Assembly: GCA_031254115.1 (NCBI GenBank)
Contig: JAIRUZ010000064.1
Location: 1-38,332, forward strand
Reading direction: 5' to 3'
DNA length: 38,332 nucleotides
Source of the DNA: Streptococcaceae bacterium
GTDB taxonomy: Bacteria; Bacillota; Bacilli; Lactobacillales; Streptococcaceae
Below are positions 19,606-29,198 of the stretch, piece by piece (position 1 is the first letter of the stretch; every line of letters begins with the position of its first letter). The notes beneath the pieces were generated by a model. It was not told the origin of the DNA, made no database searches, and saw nothing but the letters and a program-made list of their open reading frames with translations. The position numbers were made by a program, and so were the translations under genes.

Positions 19606-20046
19606 TTAATCTCCCGTGCTGCCAAATCCGCCGTCTCGGTTACCTGTGGCGGTGTCGTTATCGGCGATAAGAAAAGGCATGAAAACGGCTTGGACAATGT
19701 GCTCGCATGGCTCGACAGTGACGGCGTTTTCGGTAATATTTTTCATTTGCGCAAAAATATGGCCTTCATTTTCAGGATTGTCGTAATAATCCGAGTCGAT
19801 CACGCCGACGCTATTGATGAGCACGAGCCCCTTTTTGCGTGGGTTGCTGCTGCGATCGTAAAGGTAAAGCACTTCATTTTCCTGCATGTAAGCCTTCATT
19901 CCAGTGGGAATCAGCTTGATTTCACCAGGAAGCAGCGTCACAGTTTCTGCCGCCGCCAAATCATACCCAGCCGAATGCGCCGTCGCACGCGTTGGGAGTG
20001 AAAGATGCGGATACAGTGTAATAGTTTCAAAGCCACGAATTTTCAT
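19606..20046 (-). CDS. dut: dUTP diphosphatase
   Basis: HSAGYDLAAAE, DRSSNPRKKGLVLINSVGVIDSDYYDN, GDRDGGFGSTG-like C-terminus; start at MKIRGFE. Confidence 0.92.
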   Translation of the reverse strand: MKIRGFETITLYPHLSLPTRATAHSAGYDLAAAETVTLLPGEIKLIPTGMKAYMQENEVLYLYDRSSNPRKKGLVLINSVGVIDSDYYDNPENEGHIFAQMKNITENAVTVEPCEHIVQAVFMPFLIADNDTATGNRDGGFGSTGD

Positions 20047-20060
20047 AAAATGATTATAAC

Positions 20061-20097
20061 ATAATACAAAATTGACGATCTTTCGATTTTGTATTAT
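20061..20097. repeat. perfect 12-bp inverted repeat ATAATACAAAAT-N13-ATTTTGTATTAT adjoining the dut -10
   Basis: read from sequence. Confidence 0.85.
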
Positions 20098-20140
20098 TAA
20101 TAAGATAGCTAGGAAGTCCGCCATAGCGGCTTTCGTCTGG

Positions 20141-20166
20141 CCGTAACCTGACATGTCAGGTTACGG
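20141..20166. promoter_or_regulatory. perfect 26-bp palindrome CCGTAACCTGACATGTCAGGTTACGG, candidate operator
   Basis: 13+13 perfect dyad, no loop, no T run. Confidence 0.7.
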
Positions 20167-20215
20167 GCAGTGCTATTTATAACATAGCTGGCGGGTTGTG
20201 CTATAATAAATCTGT

Positions 20216-21538
20216 ATGTTTCACTTGCCATCGTTCGCGTTCACGATTTTTGCAGATTTTCTGCTTTTTTTGAGCGCTTTTGTCCTATTGCACTTACTTT
20301 TTACGACAATGGTTTCGATTTTTGCGTTGAAAAAACCGACGCGCGATTATCCCATCGTGCCTGATGAAAAAAAGTTTTTGATGATTGTGCCAGCGCACAA
20401 CGAAGATACCGTGATCAAAGAGACGGTCGAGGCGCTTGCCTATCAAAATTATGCACGCGACTTGTACGATATTGTCGTGATTGCGGATAATTGCACGGAT
20501 CACACAGTGCAGATTTGTAAGGCGGCGTCGAAAGTTTACGGCACCTATTTTTTTGAAAATCAGTCGCCAAAAGGCGCGCCACGCGGGAAACCACACGGCA
20601 TTGCGGCGTTGTTTGAGCGCTGGGAGCGCTGGAAAGCGTACGATTATATCGCGTTTATTGATGCGGACAATATCGTTGAGAAAAATTATCTGCGCGAGAT
20701 GAATTCGCAGGCGGTTGCGCATCCTGAGTTTGTCGCGATTCAGGGCTATCTTGGCATGAAAAATGTGGAGTCGTCGGTGATGGCGCAAGGCTATTCGGCG
20801 GCGTATTTTGCGGCGAATCGGAGCTGGCAATATGCGTGTTATGTGCTGGGTTGGAATGCAGCCATTGGCGGCACAGGTTTTATTTTATCTGCGCCCTATT
20901 TGCTGGAACATGGCTGGAATCCGCGCAGCTACACGGAAGATTTTGAGTTACAGATTGAACTGTCGATTGCGGGCGCGCGCGTGGGTTGGAATCATTTTGC
21001 GGTGATTTATGATGAAAAACCAAATTCACTGCGCGTGTCGCATTTTCAGCGGATTCGTTGGGCGCAGGGGCATTGGTTTGTCTGCATGTCAACAACTTTC
21101 AGGCAAATTGGCTCGTGGTTTCGCTCGCGAAATTTACGTGAATTGATGAGCAAATTTGCGGCATTTTTCTATTCGTACTCGATGCTGCGCTCGGCGCTCG
21201 TTTTAATTGCGCTTGTTGCTCTCGCGATTGACATTCGGACGCTGCATTATTTACCGGGTTTGTTCTCATTTTTGCCCTTTTGGCTGGTAATCGGGGCGTA
21301 TAATTTCATTTTGCTGCCCTTTCTTTACATTATCGAAGAAGCGAAAGTGTACGCGCAAGCTAAAGGACGACTGCGCAGTCGCGTTTGGTTTTATGTGAAG
21401 CTCAATCTGTCGATGCTTTACAGCTCGCTTGCATACATGGTCGTGCAAATCTGGGGATTTTTGACGTGGTGGCGTCCGCAAAATAATTGGCGCAAAACGG
21501 CACATTCAATGACGATGACAGAAGGGAACGCGAAATGA
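20216..21538 (+). CDS. family 2 glycosyltransferase, membrane-associated
   Basis: VPAHNEDTVIKETVEAL, ADNCTDHT, IDADNIVEKNYL, YTEDFEL, RIRWAQGHW; C-terminal TMs. Confidence 0.92.
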   Translation: MFHLPSFAFTIFADFLLFLSAFVLLHLLFTTMVSIFALKKPTRDYPIVPDEKKFLMIVPAHNEDTVIKETVEALAYQNYARDLYDIVVIADNCTDHTVQICKAASKVYGTYFFENQSPKGAPRGKPHGIAALFERWERWKAYDYIAFIDADNIVEKNYLREMNSQAVAHPEFVAIQGYLGMKNVESSVMAQGYSAAYFAANRSWQYACYVLGWNAAIGGTGFILSAPYLLEHGWNPRSYTEDFELQIELSIAGARVGWNHFAVIYDEKPNSLRVSHFQRIRWAQGHWFVCMSTTFRQIGSWFRSRNLRELMSKFAAFFYSYSMLRSALVLIALVALAIDIRTLHYLPGLFSFLPFWLVIGAYNFILLPFLYIIEEAKVYAQAKGRLRSRVWFYVKLNLSMLYSSLAYMVVQIWGFLTWWRPQNNWRKTAHSMTMTEGNAK

Positions 21539-21627
21539 AGCGGCGGCAGACGTTTTTTAATGTGGTATTTCTTGTGATTTTTGTAGGTTTATTATTACTG
21601 AGTTTGGGGGTTATTCCGTTTGGGTAA
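21535..21627 (+). CDS. 30-aa single-TM microprotein MKRRQTFFNVVFLVIFVGLLLLSLGVIPFG
   Basis: ATGA overlap with GT2 stop and 8-nt overlap with wecB TTG start; below the ORF-track cutoff. Confidence 0.6.
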   Translation: MKRRQTFFNVVFLVIFVGLLLLSLGVIPFG

Positions 21628-22729
21628 AAAGAGAATTATGGTGGTGTTTGGTACGCGCCCCGAAGCAATCAAGATGGCACCGGTAGTAGCGGCGCTTAAA
21701 GCGTCAGAGGCCTTTGTGCCTGTGGTTGTCGCGTCAGCGCAGCACCGCGAAATGATGGATCAGGTGCTTTCGACATTTCATATCGTGCCTGATTATGACT
21801 TGGACATTATGAAAGTGGGGCAAACACTGGCTGATGTCACGGCACGCGTTCTGTCGCGGCTGACGGAAGTTTTAGAAGATGGGAAGCCTGATATGGTCCT
21901 CGTTCACGGCGATACGACGACGAGTTTTGCTGCGGCGCTTGCCGCATTTTATATGCAAATTCCTGTTGGGCACGTGGAGGCTGGTTTACGGACGTGGGAG
22001 AAATATTCGCCGTTTCCAGAGGAGCTCAATCGGCAATTGGTGGACTCTTTGGCAAGTCTTTATTTTGCGCCGACAGAGCTTTCAGCGGAGAATTTACGGC
22101 GTGAAAATCATCCAGACGCGGCGATTTTTGTCACGGGAAATACGGCTATTGATGCGCTGCATTTGACGATGGCCGGCGGCGCTGTATCCGAATTTGCATC
22201 GCTTGATAAGCGAACGATTGTGCTGACGATGCACCGCCGCGAAAATTGGGGCGATCCGATGCGGCATGTTTTTCGCGCCATCAATCGCTTACTTTCAGAA
22301 TTTCCAGATGTTGAGGTGATTTTCCCAATTCACAAAAATCCGCTTGTACGCGCGCTTGCTGACGAAGAATTGCTGCCGTCACCGCGTTTGAAGCGCATTG
22401 AGCCGCTTGACGTGCGTGACTTTCATCAGCTGATGATGGCCTCAACCTTTGTCATGGCGGATTCGGGCGGTATTCAAGAGGAAGCGCCGTCGCTCGGCAA
22501 GCCCGTGCTCGTCTTGCGCGAGACGACCGAGCGTCCAGAAGGCGTGAGCGCAGGCACGCTCAAACTTGTCGGAACGGCTGAAAATGCGGTCTACGAAGCC
22601 GCGCGCGAACTTCTTGTCAATGCGGACGCGTATGCGCAAATGGCGCAAGCGAAAAATCCGTATGGTGACGGCACGGCAAGCGCGCAGATTCTGTTAGCGC
22701 TGAGCGCGTATTTTGCGCGCCAGAAATGA
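21620..22729 (+). CDS. wecB: UDP-N-acetylglucosamine 2-epimerase (non-hydrolysing)
   Basis: MVVFGTRPEAIKMAPVVAAL, HGDTTTSFAAALAAFY, VEAGLRTW, DSGGIQEEAPSLGKPVLVLRETTERPEG; probable TTG start. Confidence 0.93.
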   Translation: MGKKRIMVVFGTRPEAIKMAPVVAALKASEAFVPVVVASAQHREMMDQVLSTFHIVPDYDLDIMKVGQTLADVTARVLSRLTEVLEDGKPDMVLVHGDTTTSFAAALAAFYMQIPVGHVEAGLRTWEKYSPFPEELNRQLVDSLASLYFAPTELSAENLRRENHPDAAIFVTGNTAIDALHLTMAGGAVSEFASLDKRTIVLTMHRRENWGDPMRHVFRAINRLLSEFPDVEVIFPIHKNPLVRALADEELLPSPRLKRIEPLDVRDFHQLMMASTFVMADSGGIQEEAPSLGKPVLVLRETTERPEGVSAGTLKLVGTAENAVYEAARELLVNADAYAQMAQAKNPYGDGTASAQILLALSAYFARQK

Positions 22730-22742
22730 TATAATAAAGCCT

Positions 22743-23414
22743 ATGTCCAAAGAAATTGACGAAAGTTTATACAATTACACGAAATATCCTGGGCCGCGCG
22801 TGCTTGAGCTGCCAGAAAATGAAATTCGTGTGGGCGAAAAACGTTTTTTGCTGGTTGAAAATTATAAGGACGGTTTTGCAAGCCTTGATTTTGAGCATCG
22901 TTACAGCGATTTGTTTGCAAAATACGACTACATTGTGGGCGATTGGGGTCACGAGCTGCTGCGCTTGCGCGGATTTTATGAGAATGACACCAAAAAAGTG
23001 ACGCGCGAGGAAAAAATTGATCAGTTGAGCCAATATTTGCAGGAAGACTGTGCATATGGCTGCGCGTATTTCGTGTTGCAGCGCGTGCGTATGGACGGCG
23101 AAACGGATGACGAGGCATTTCTCAAATTTGAAGAGGACACGAAGCCGTACAAAATGCCGCGTCAGCGCCCCGAGCGCAAGCCTCATCAGCGCCAGACGCA
23201 CGATTTCAACGAGCTGTCAGCGGTCAAGCCAGATCGCAACGCTGTCAGAGCTGACAGAGCTAAAAAAGTTGAAAAACGTGCCAAGACGCAGCCGCCAAAG
23301 AAAAAAATGGACACGAGAAAGCCGTTCAAATTGGCGCCAGATACGAAAAAAGCTGAAGCTCCGCGCAATAATAAGCCGCGTGCAAAGTTTACAATCAGAA
23401 ATAGAGAAGATTAA
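22743..23414 (+). CDS. YutD-like (DUF1027) protein with basic low-complexity C-tail
   Basis: family call from [18 protein letters not shown] and position before rlmN; start at MSKEIDES. Confidence 0.7.
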   Translation: MSKEIDESLYNYTKYPGPRVLELPENEIRVGEKRFLLVENYKDGFASLDFEHRYSDLFAKYDYIVGDWGHELLRLRGFYENDTKKVTREEKIDQLSQYLQEDCAYGCAYFVLQRVRMDGETDDEAFLKFEEDTKPYKMPRQRPERKPHQRQTHDFNELSAVKPDRNAVRADRAKKVEKRAKTQPPKKKMDTRKPFKLAPDTKKAEAPRNNKPRAKFTIRNRED

Positions 23415-24517
23415 TGCCAAGAAAAGAATTGAATATTGGAAAGCCGTCAATTTACGGGCTTCCGCGAACGAAGCTCGCCGAATGGGTGCTAGAAGCTGGC
23501 GAGAAAAAATACCGCGCCGAGCAGATTTGGGATTGGCTGTATCGTCAGCGTGTCGCATCCTTTGACGACATGACAAATTTGCCACAAACGCTCGTAGAGA
23601 AACTTGCAGCCGACTTCGTTCTGAATCCGCTCAAGCAAGTCGTTGTGCAAGAATCAACAGACGGCACTGTCAAATATCTGTTTCAGCTGCCTGACAAAAT
23701 GATGATTGAGACGGTTCTCATGCGTCAGCCCTACGGCTTATCGGTTTGTGTGACGACGCAAGTTGGCTGTGACATGGGCTGCACATTTTGTGCGTCGGGC
23801 ATTTTGCGCAAAGAGCGCGATGTGACAGCGGGCGAGATTGTCAGCCAGATTATGCTCGTTCAGAAATATTTTGATGAAAAAGCAGGCGGATTTGACGGTG
23901 AACGTGTGTCGCACGTGGTCGTGATGGGGATTGGCGAGCCATTTGATAATTACGAAAATCTCATGGATTTTTTGCACGTGATCAATGATGACAAAGGCCT
24001 TGCGATTGGCGCGCGCCATATCACGGTGTCAACGTGTGGCTTCAATCCGCAAAAAATCCGCGATTTCGCAAACGAAGAGATGCAAGTCAATCTCGCGATT
24101 TCGCTACATGCGCCAAACAATACGTTGCGAACCGAACTCATGCGCATAAATCGTGCGCAGCCGCTTGACAAGCTGTTTGACGCGATTGATTATTACACGG
24201 AAACGACGAATCGGCGCGTGACCTACGAATATATCATGCTTGATCAGACAAACGACACGCCAGAGCTTGCACAAGAGCTTGCAGCCCTCATCAAACCGCG
24301 CAACAAGCTTGCTTACGTGAATATGATTCCGTACAATAAAGTCGCTGAGCACATCACCTACGAGCAGTCCGAACATTCGCGCATCCTAGCGTTTTACGAC
24401 GTGCTCAAGAAAAATGGCGTTAATTGCGTGGTTCGCGTGGAGCACGGTGCCGATATTGATGCGGCCTGCGGCCAATTGCGAAGCAAACAAATCAAAATGG
24501 AAAAGGGGACAAAATAA
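23414..24517 (+). CDS. rlmN: 23S rRNA (adenine2503-C2)-methyltransferase RlmN
   Basis: radical [38 protein letters not shown]. Confidence 0.95.
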   Translation: MPRKELNIGKPSIYGLPRTKLAEWVLEAGEKKYRAEQIWDWLYRQRVASFDDMTNLPQTLVEKLAADFVLNPLKQVVVQESTDGTVKYLFQLPDKMMIETVLMRQPYGLSVCVTTQVGCDMGCTFCASGILRKERDVTAGEIVSQIMLVQKYFDEKAGGFDGERVSHVVVMGIGEPFDNYENLMDFLHVINDDKGLAIGARHITVSTCGFNPQKIRDFANEEMQVNLAISLHAPNNTLRTELMRINRAQPLDKLFDAIDYYTETTNRRVTYEYIMLDQTNDTPELAQELAALIKPRNKLAYVNMIPYNKVAEHITYEQSEHSRILAFYDVLKKNGVNCVVRVEHGADIDAACGQLRSKQIKMEKGTK

Positions 24518-25128
24518 TGGATTTTGTCAAATTAAACAAAAATCGGCACGCAGTCAAGATTTTCACAGGCGAGAAAGTCACAACGTCTGAGATTAAGCAA
24601 ATGATTTCGGCTGCTGCGCTCGCGCCTTCTGCACACAATATGCAGCCGTGGCATTTTGTGATTGTTGAGTCTGACGCGGCGCGCGAAGCGTTGCTCACGC
24701 AAGTCAAGCCACAAAATCGTCAGCAAGTTGAAACGGCTGGCGGCGTGGTGGTTATTTTCAGCGATACAGATTTATCAGCGCGCAGCAATGAAATAGCACA
24801 TTTTTTCCGTGACGAATTGACAGCTGAGCAGCTCGAGCGTTTTGCAAATCGCTATCCGACGATGTTCCAAAATTATGAGCCGCAAACCAAATCTGATTAT
24901 CTCGCGTTTAACGCAGGACTTGTCGCGATAAATTTTGTCTACACGGTGCAAAATCACGGCTACAAGACGAATTTTGTTCTCGGGTTTGAAAAAACACAGA
25001 AAATCAACGAACTTTTGGGCGTGGACAAGCGCTATCGCCCAGAAATTATCATTCCGTTTGGTCCGTCCGAATTTTCAGGTGTCGCAAGTACACGGTTGCC
25101 CCAAGAAAAAATCATTGAAATCAAGTAA
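24517..25128 (+). CDS. nitroreductase family protein
   Basis: NRHAVKIFTGEKVTTSEIKQMISAAALAPSAHNMQPWHFVIV. Confidence 0.9.
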   Translation: MDFVKLNKNRHAVKIFTGEKVTTSEIKQMISAAALAPSAHNMQPWHFVIVESDAAREALLTQVKPQNRQQVETAGGVVVIFSDTDLSARSNEIAHFFRDELTAEQLERFANRYPTMFQNYEPQTKSDYLAFNAGLVAINFVYTVQNHGYKTNFVLGFEKTQKINELLGVDKRYRPEIIIPFGPSEFSGVASTRLPQEKIIEIK

Positions 25129-25130
25129 AC

Positions 25131-25170
25131 AAAAATCTCGAATGCGCCAGGCAAACGAGATTTTTATTTT
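25131..25170. terminator. bidirectional terminator AAAAATCTCG...CGAGATTTTT
   Basis: 10-bp stem between convergent genes. Confidence 0.85.
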
Positions 25171-26257
25171 AAAAGTCAAGCGTGAGAATTTCTTTGTAAA
25201 AATTCACGCCGTGCCCTAAAAGCTTGGAGTCAAAGTGAAAATCAGCAGTGTGGAGCGCGGGAACGTCGCCAAGTCCCAAGAAGAAGAAGACTGACGGGTA
25301 TTTTTCGCAATAAACGCCAAAATCTTCAGCTTGCAAAACGGGCTCTGTCAGCTCACGCAAGCTTGCAAGCGCTGACAGCTTTTCCATCAGCGCGGCATCG
25401 TTGATGACGGGCGGGCAGCCGTCCGTGTAATCAATCAAAATCTGCGCGCCAGATGTCCGTTCAAATTTGTCAGCGATTTCTCGCAGCGTTTGCTTCATCG
25501 CGCGCTGTTTTTCTTTGTCAAGCGAGCGCAAGCTCCCGCGAATCACGGCGGTTTCTGCGAGCACATTGCGAATCGTGCCCGCGTGCAATTCACCAAATTT
25601 GAGTAAATGGAAAAAATCAAGCGTTTTGTCCCACGCATAAATCTCTGTCAAAAGCTTTGCGGCAACTTCGATGCTGTCAATGCCAGAAGCGCTTGAGGCG
25701 ATATGCGCCGATTTGCCGTGCACGGTAATATTTGTCTCGCTTGACATGGCCATAAGGCCGCCTGTGCGCGTAAATACTTGCCCTGCGGGCAATCCAGGCC
25801 ACACGTGAAAGCCGAAAACAGCGCGTACATTGTAGCTCTCAAGTAAGCCAGACGCGACAATAGCTTCTGCACCGCCTGACAATTCTTCGGCCGGCTGGAA
25901 AATCAGCACGACGTTATAGCGCAAGCTGTCACGATTTTGTGCGACGAAATCCGCAAGTCCAAGCAACATCGTCATGTGTCCGTCGTGGCCGCAGGCGTGC
26001 ATCACGCCTACGTGGCGCGATTTGAAGCTAATATCCGCAGTTTCTGTGACAGGCAGCGCATCCATATCCGTCCGAAAAGCGAGCGTATCCGCTTTCCCGT
26101 TGTCAAAAAATACGACAAGCCCCGTCTCGCCGACTTCGTGAATCACGCCGCCAAGGCGGTTGAGCTGCGAAAGAAGATACTCTTTTGTCGCAACTTCTGT
26201 AAAGCCGATTTCTGGGATTTGGTGAAGGGTTTCGCGCGTTTTTACCAGATCAATCAT
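25169..26257 (-). CDS. N-acetyldiaminopimelate deacetylase (M20 family)
   Basis: LHQIPEIGFTEVATKEYL, HACGHDGHMTMLLG, last gene of the lysine operon; start at MIDLVKTR. Confidence 0.9.
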   Translation of the reverse strand: MIDLVKTRETLHQIPEIGFTEVATKEYLLSQLNRLGGVIHEVGETGLVVFFDNGKADTLAFRTDMDALPVTETADISFKSRHVGVMHACGHDGHMTMLLGLADFVAQNRDSLRYNVVLIFQPAEELSGGAEAIVASGLLESYNVRAVFGFHVWPGLPAGQVFTRTGGLMAMSSETNITVHGKSAHIASSASGIDSIEVAAKLLTEIYAWDKTLDFFHLLKFGELHAGTIRNVLAETAVIRGSLRSLDKEKQRAMKQTLREIADKFERTSGAQILIDYTDGCPPVINDAALMEKLSALASLRELTEPVLQAEDFGVYCEKYPSVFFFLGLGDVPALHTADFHFDSKLLGHGVNFYKEILTLDF

Positions 26258-27248
26258 GGGCAACGACAAGAAGTGCTTGCGCGATTTGTACGGCGTTTGC
26301 GGCCGCGCCTTTTCGGATATTGTCAGCGACTGTATAAAGCAAAAGTCCATTTTCTTCGGCGGTGTCGCGCCTGAGGCGCCCGACATAAACGCTGTCATTG
26401 CCCGTCGCAAGCGGCGATACAGGGTAATCATGCGTAGCGCCGTTGTCAACGACGACAATGCCAGGAAAAGCAGCGAGTACGTCGCGTACAGCATCAAGTG
26501 TGAACGCTTTGTCTAGCGTCACGGAAATCTCGACGCCGTGCGCATTTTCAACAGGCACACGCACGCAGGTCGCTGACACGGGCAGCTCTGGTAAATGCAG
26601 GATTTTACGCGTCTCATTTTCCATCTTGCGCTCTTCTTTGGTGTAGCCGTCTTCAAGGAAAACATCAATCTCTGGAATCGCAGTCAGGCTGATATTGTGC
26701 GGATAAAATTGCGGCGCTTCGCCTGCCTTGGTGCGCCTCAAATCGTCCACGCCTTTTTGCCCAGAGCCAGAAACCGCCTGATACGTTGCATAATGGACTT
26801 TTTTCAGGCCAAACGCATCTTGCAAGGCTTTGAGCGGCAGCACGGATTGAATCGTCGAGCAATTGGGATTTGCGATGAGGCGATTTTTTGTCGCGTCCTC
26901 AAGGTTAATCTCAGGGACAATCAGCGGCAGCGCTGCATCTTCGCGCCATCTGGAGCTATTGTCCACGACGAGAAGTCCGCGTGCGCGCGCAATCGGCGCA
27001 AATGTTCCCGAAACACCCGCGCCCGCGCTAAAAAGAGCGAGTTCGTAGCCGTCAAAACTGTCTTCTGTGAGCTCTTCGACGGTGTATTCTTGGCCTTTGA
27101 AGCTATTTTTTTTGCCTGCAGAACGTGCGGACGCGAGCGGTTTCAAGCGCCCAACTGGAAAGTCGTATTCTTCAAGGACTTTGAGCATGGTTGAGCCGAC
27201 GAGGCCCGTTGCGCCAACGACGCAAACATCAATTAATTTTTGGGACAT
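26250..27248 (-). CDS. asd: aspartate-semialdehyde dehydrogenase
   Basis: VGATGLVGSTMLKVLEE, ANPNCSTIQ, TYQAVSGSGQKGVDDL. Confidence 0.95.
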   Translation of the reverse strand: MSQKLIDVCVVGATGLVGSTMLKVLEEYDFPVGRLKPLASARSAGKKNSFKGQEYTVEELTEDSFDGYELALFSAGAGVSGTFAPIARARGLLVVDNSSRWREDAALPLIVPEINLEDATKNRLIANPNCSTIQSVLPLKALQDAFGLKKVHYATYQAVSGSGQKGVDDLRRTKAGEAPQFYPHNISLTAIPEIDVFLEDGYTKEERKMENETRKILHLPELPVSATCVRVPVENAHGVEISVTLDKAFTLDAVRDVLAAFPGIVVVDNGATHDYPVSPLATGNDSVYVGRLRRDTAEENGLLLYTVADNIRKGAAANAVQIAQALLVVAHD

Positions 27249-27260
27249 AATCGTTTCCTC

Positions 27261-27941
27261 TTATAAATTTCTAAGCGCATCTTCGAGCGCGGTTTTTTGT
27301 GCAGTTTGTGCGTCCATTTTTTTGATGATTCTTGCGGGAACGCCTGCAACGACAACATTTTCAGGGACGTCTTGGGTGACAATCGCGCCCGCGGCAACGA
27401 CTGCGCCGTCGCCGACTTTAACGCCTTCGATAACGACCGCATTGGCACCGACGAGAACATTGTTGCCGATAACGACAGGCTGCGCGGAAGCGGGCTCAAT
27501 CACGCCAGCGAGTACAGCGCCTGCGCCGATGTGGCTGTGTTTGCCAACGGTTGCGCGCCCGCCGAGCACGGCGCCCATGTCAATCATTGTGCCGTCGCCC
27601 ACGCGCGCGCCGATATTGAGAATGGCGCCCATCATGATGACCGCATTGTCGCCAATCTCGACTTGGTCGCGAATGATTGCGCCAGGCTCGATGCGTGCAT
27701 TGAGTGCACGTGTGTCAAGAAGCGGCACGGCCGAATTTCTGGCTGTCAGTTCGAGCTCGTAGTCCGTGTGTTCTGTCAGCGCTGACAGAAGCGGCGCGAG
27801 CTCTGAAAAATTGCCGAAGACGACATTTCCAAAAGCCGTCAGTCCGTCTGGCAACTGCTCAGGCAGCGTTTTGAAGTAAACTTTCGCGGGTGTCTTTTTC
27901 TGGCTCGTCGCGATAAAAGTGATAATTTCTTGTGCGTTCAT
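27261..27941 (-). CDS. dapH: 2,3,4,5-tetrahydropyridine-2,6-dicarboxylate N-acetyltransferase
   Basis: hexapeptide repeats [45 protein letters not shown]. Confidence 0.93.
   Translation of the reverse strand: MNAQEIITFIATSQKKTPAKVYFKTLPEQLPDGLTAFGNVVFGNFSELAPLLSALTEHTDYELELTARNSAVPLLDTRALNARIEPGAIIRDQVEIGDNAVIMMGAILNIGARVGDGTMIDMGAVLGGRATVGKHSHIGAGAVLAGVIEPASAQPVVIGNNVLVGANAVVIEGVKVGDGAVVAAGAIVTQDVPENVVVAGVPARIIKKMDAQTAQKTALEDALRNL
27771..27790. repeat. iterated palindrome (exact, 20-bp dyad) in dapH
   Basis: TTCTGTCAGCGCTGACAGAA; reads LSALTE on minus strand. Confidence 0.9.
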
Positions 27942-28540
27942 AGGTTAAACTCCAAATCTAAAAGGGTGGTGGGCGCACTCAAATGCAGCGTTTGTAGGCC
28001 TGTGCGTGCGGCGCCCTTGATATTGTTCGCATTGTCATCGATGAAAAGAGTGTTTTTGGCTGTCAGCTCTGACAAGGCTAAAACCTTTTTGAAAGCCTCA
28101 GGATAAGGCTTTCTAAGACCCAATTCGTGCGAATAAAACGCCTTTGTGAAATAATTCTCAAATGGCTTTCCCATCTGTTGCTCGCAAAGTGGCTTGAAAT
28201 ACGTGGCGTGAATCGCGTTCGTGTTGCTAAAAAGATAAATCGGCACTTTTTTGGCGAGCGTTTCGAGCACGGCCATGCGCTCAGGAACGAAATCAGTAAT
28301 CATCAGATTCCACGCGTCGGTCATCTCTCGCGCGCTCAGATCGTGTCCGCTCAGCGCGCGCAAGCTGCTAAAGCAGTCATCAGCGCTGACAAGCCCCGTC
28401 TCAAAGCCCTCATCGAAAAACCGGGAGCCTGCGAGCTGCTGCTGGGTCACGCCAAGCTCCAAAAAGCGCGCCAGCATGGCCTCAAAGCCGAGGTCAAGAA
28501 TCACACCGCCAAGGTCAAAAATAATAGCTTCAGTTTTCAT
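27938..28540 (-). CDS. HAD-superfamily (IA-type) hydrolase within the lysine operon
   Basis: [36 protein letters not shown]; 4-nt overlap with dapH. Confidence 0.9.
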   Translation of the reverse strand: MKTEAIIFDLGGVILDLGFEAMLARFLELGVTQQQLAGSRFFDEGFETGLVSADDCFSSLRALSGHDLSAREMTDAWNLMITDFVPERMAVLETLAKKVPIYLFSNTNAIHATYFKPLCEQQMGKPFENYFTKAFYSHELGLRKPYPEAFKKVLALSELTAKNTLFIDDNANNIKGAARTGLQTLHLSAPTTLLDLEFNL

Positions 28541-29198
28541 TGGACGTTCCAAATAAAACCGCGTTCATGTCGTAAAGGCCGGCGGGACGTGTGACAAGCC
28601 ATTTGGCGGCTGTCAGCGCACCATGTGCGAAAATATCAGCAGAATACGCTTCGTGTTTGAGCGTGACGGTTTCGTCAGCGCCCAAAAATTCGACCTCGTG
28701 AATGCCAGCAATATTCCCGCCGCGCACGCTGTGAACGCCGATTTCGCGCGGATCGCGCGCCCCATTTTCATGGCGTCCGATCGTCAGTGTTTTGTTCGTT
28801 TTCAAAGAATCTAACAGTAAATTAGCGGTGCCTGATGGCACATCAAGCTTACGGTTGTGGTGCGTCTCAATCAGTTCCACATCCCAGCCCGCGAGCAATT
28901 GATTTGCGCGCGCGACCAGATGATTGAGCACGGCGACGCCCAGAGAAAAATTCGCGCTGTATAAAATCGGCTGCTCGGCAGAGGCAGCGCGGATTTCGTC
29001 CATTTGCACGCTTGAAAGTCCCGTCGTGCCAATAACTGTAGGCATCTTCGCGGCAAGTGTTTCTGTCAGCGCTGACGGATGCCCAAAATCAATCAAGACA
29101 TCGCCGCCCGCTTTGACAAATTCGTCCGAACTCTCGGAAATTAAGCGCAGCAAGCGTTGCGACATTTTTCCGTCTGTATTTGACAGTTGAATTTTCAT
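28530..29198 (-). CDS. dapB: 4-hydroxy-tetrahydrodipicolinate reductase (shortened DapB)
   Basis: IDFGHPSALTETL, VIGTTGLS, ANFSLGVAVLN, ELIETHHNRKLDVPSGTA. Confidence 0.9.
   Translation of the reverse strand: MKIQLSNTDGKMSQRLLRLISESSDEFVKAGGDVLIDFGHPSALTETLAAKMPTVIGTTGLSSVQMDEIRAASAEQPILYSANFSLGVAVLNHLVARANQLLAGWDVELIETHHNRKLDVPSGTANLLLDSLKTNKTLTIGRHENGARDPREIGVHSVRGGNIAGIHEVEFLGADETVTLKHEAYSADIFAHGALTAAKWLVTRPAGLYDMNAVLFGTSNEN
29063..29078. repeat. iterated palindrome, 1 mismatch, in dapB
   Basis: CTGTCAGCGCTGACGG; reads PSALTE on minus strand. Confidence 0.85.

Noticed and set aside
21638-22729. ATG 21638 as the wecB start
   Set aside because: TTG 21620 gives MGKKRIMVVFGTRPEAIKM, matching the usual N-terminus length of the family, with GGGGG upstream; ATG 21638 remains possible but less likely.
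27067-27762. 231-aa + strand ORF antisense to asd/dapH with Ala/Thr/Ser/Pro repeats
   Set aside because: Repeat-like look is the antisense of dapH hexapeptide codons; not a real protein.
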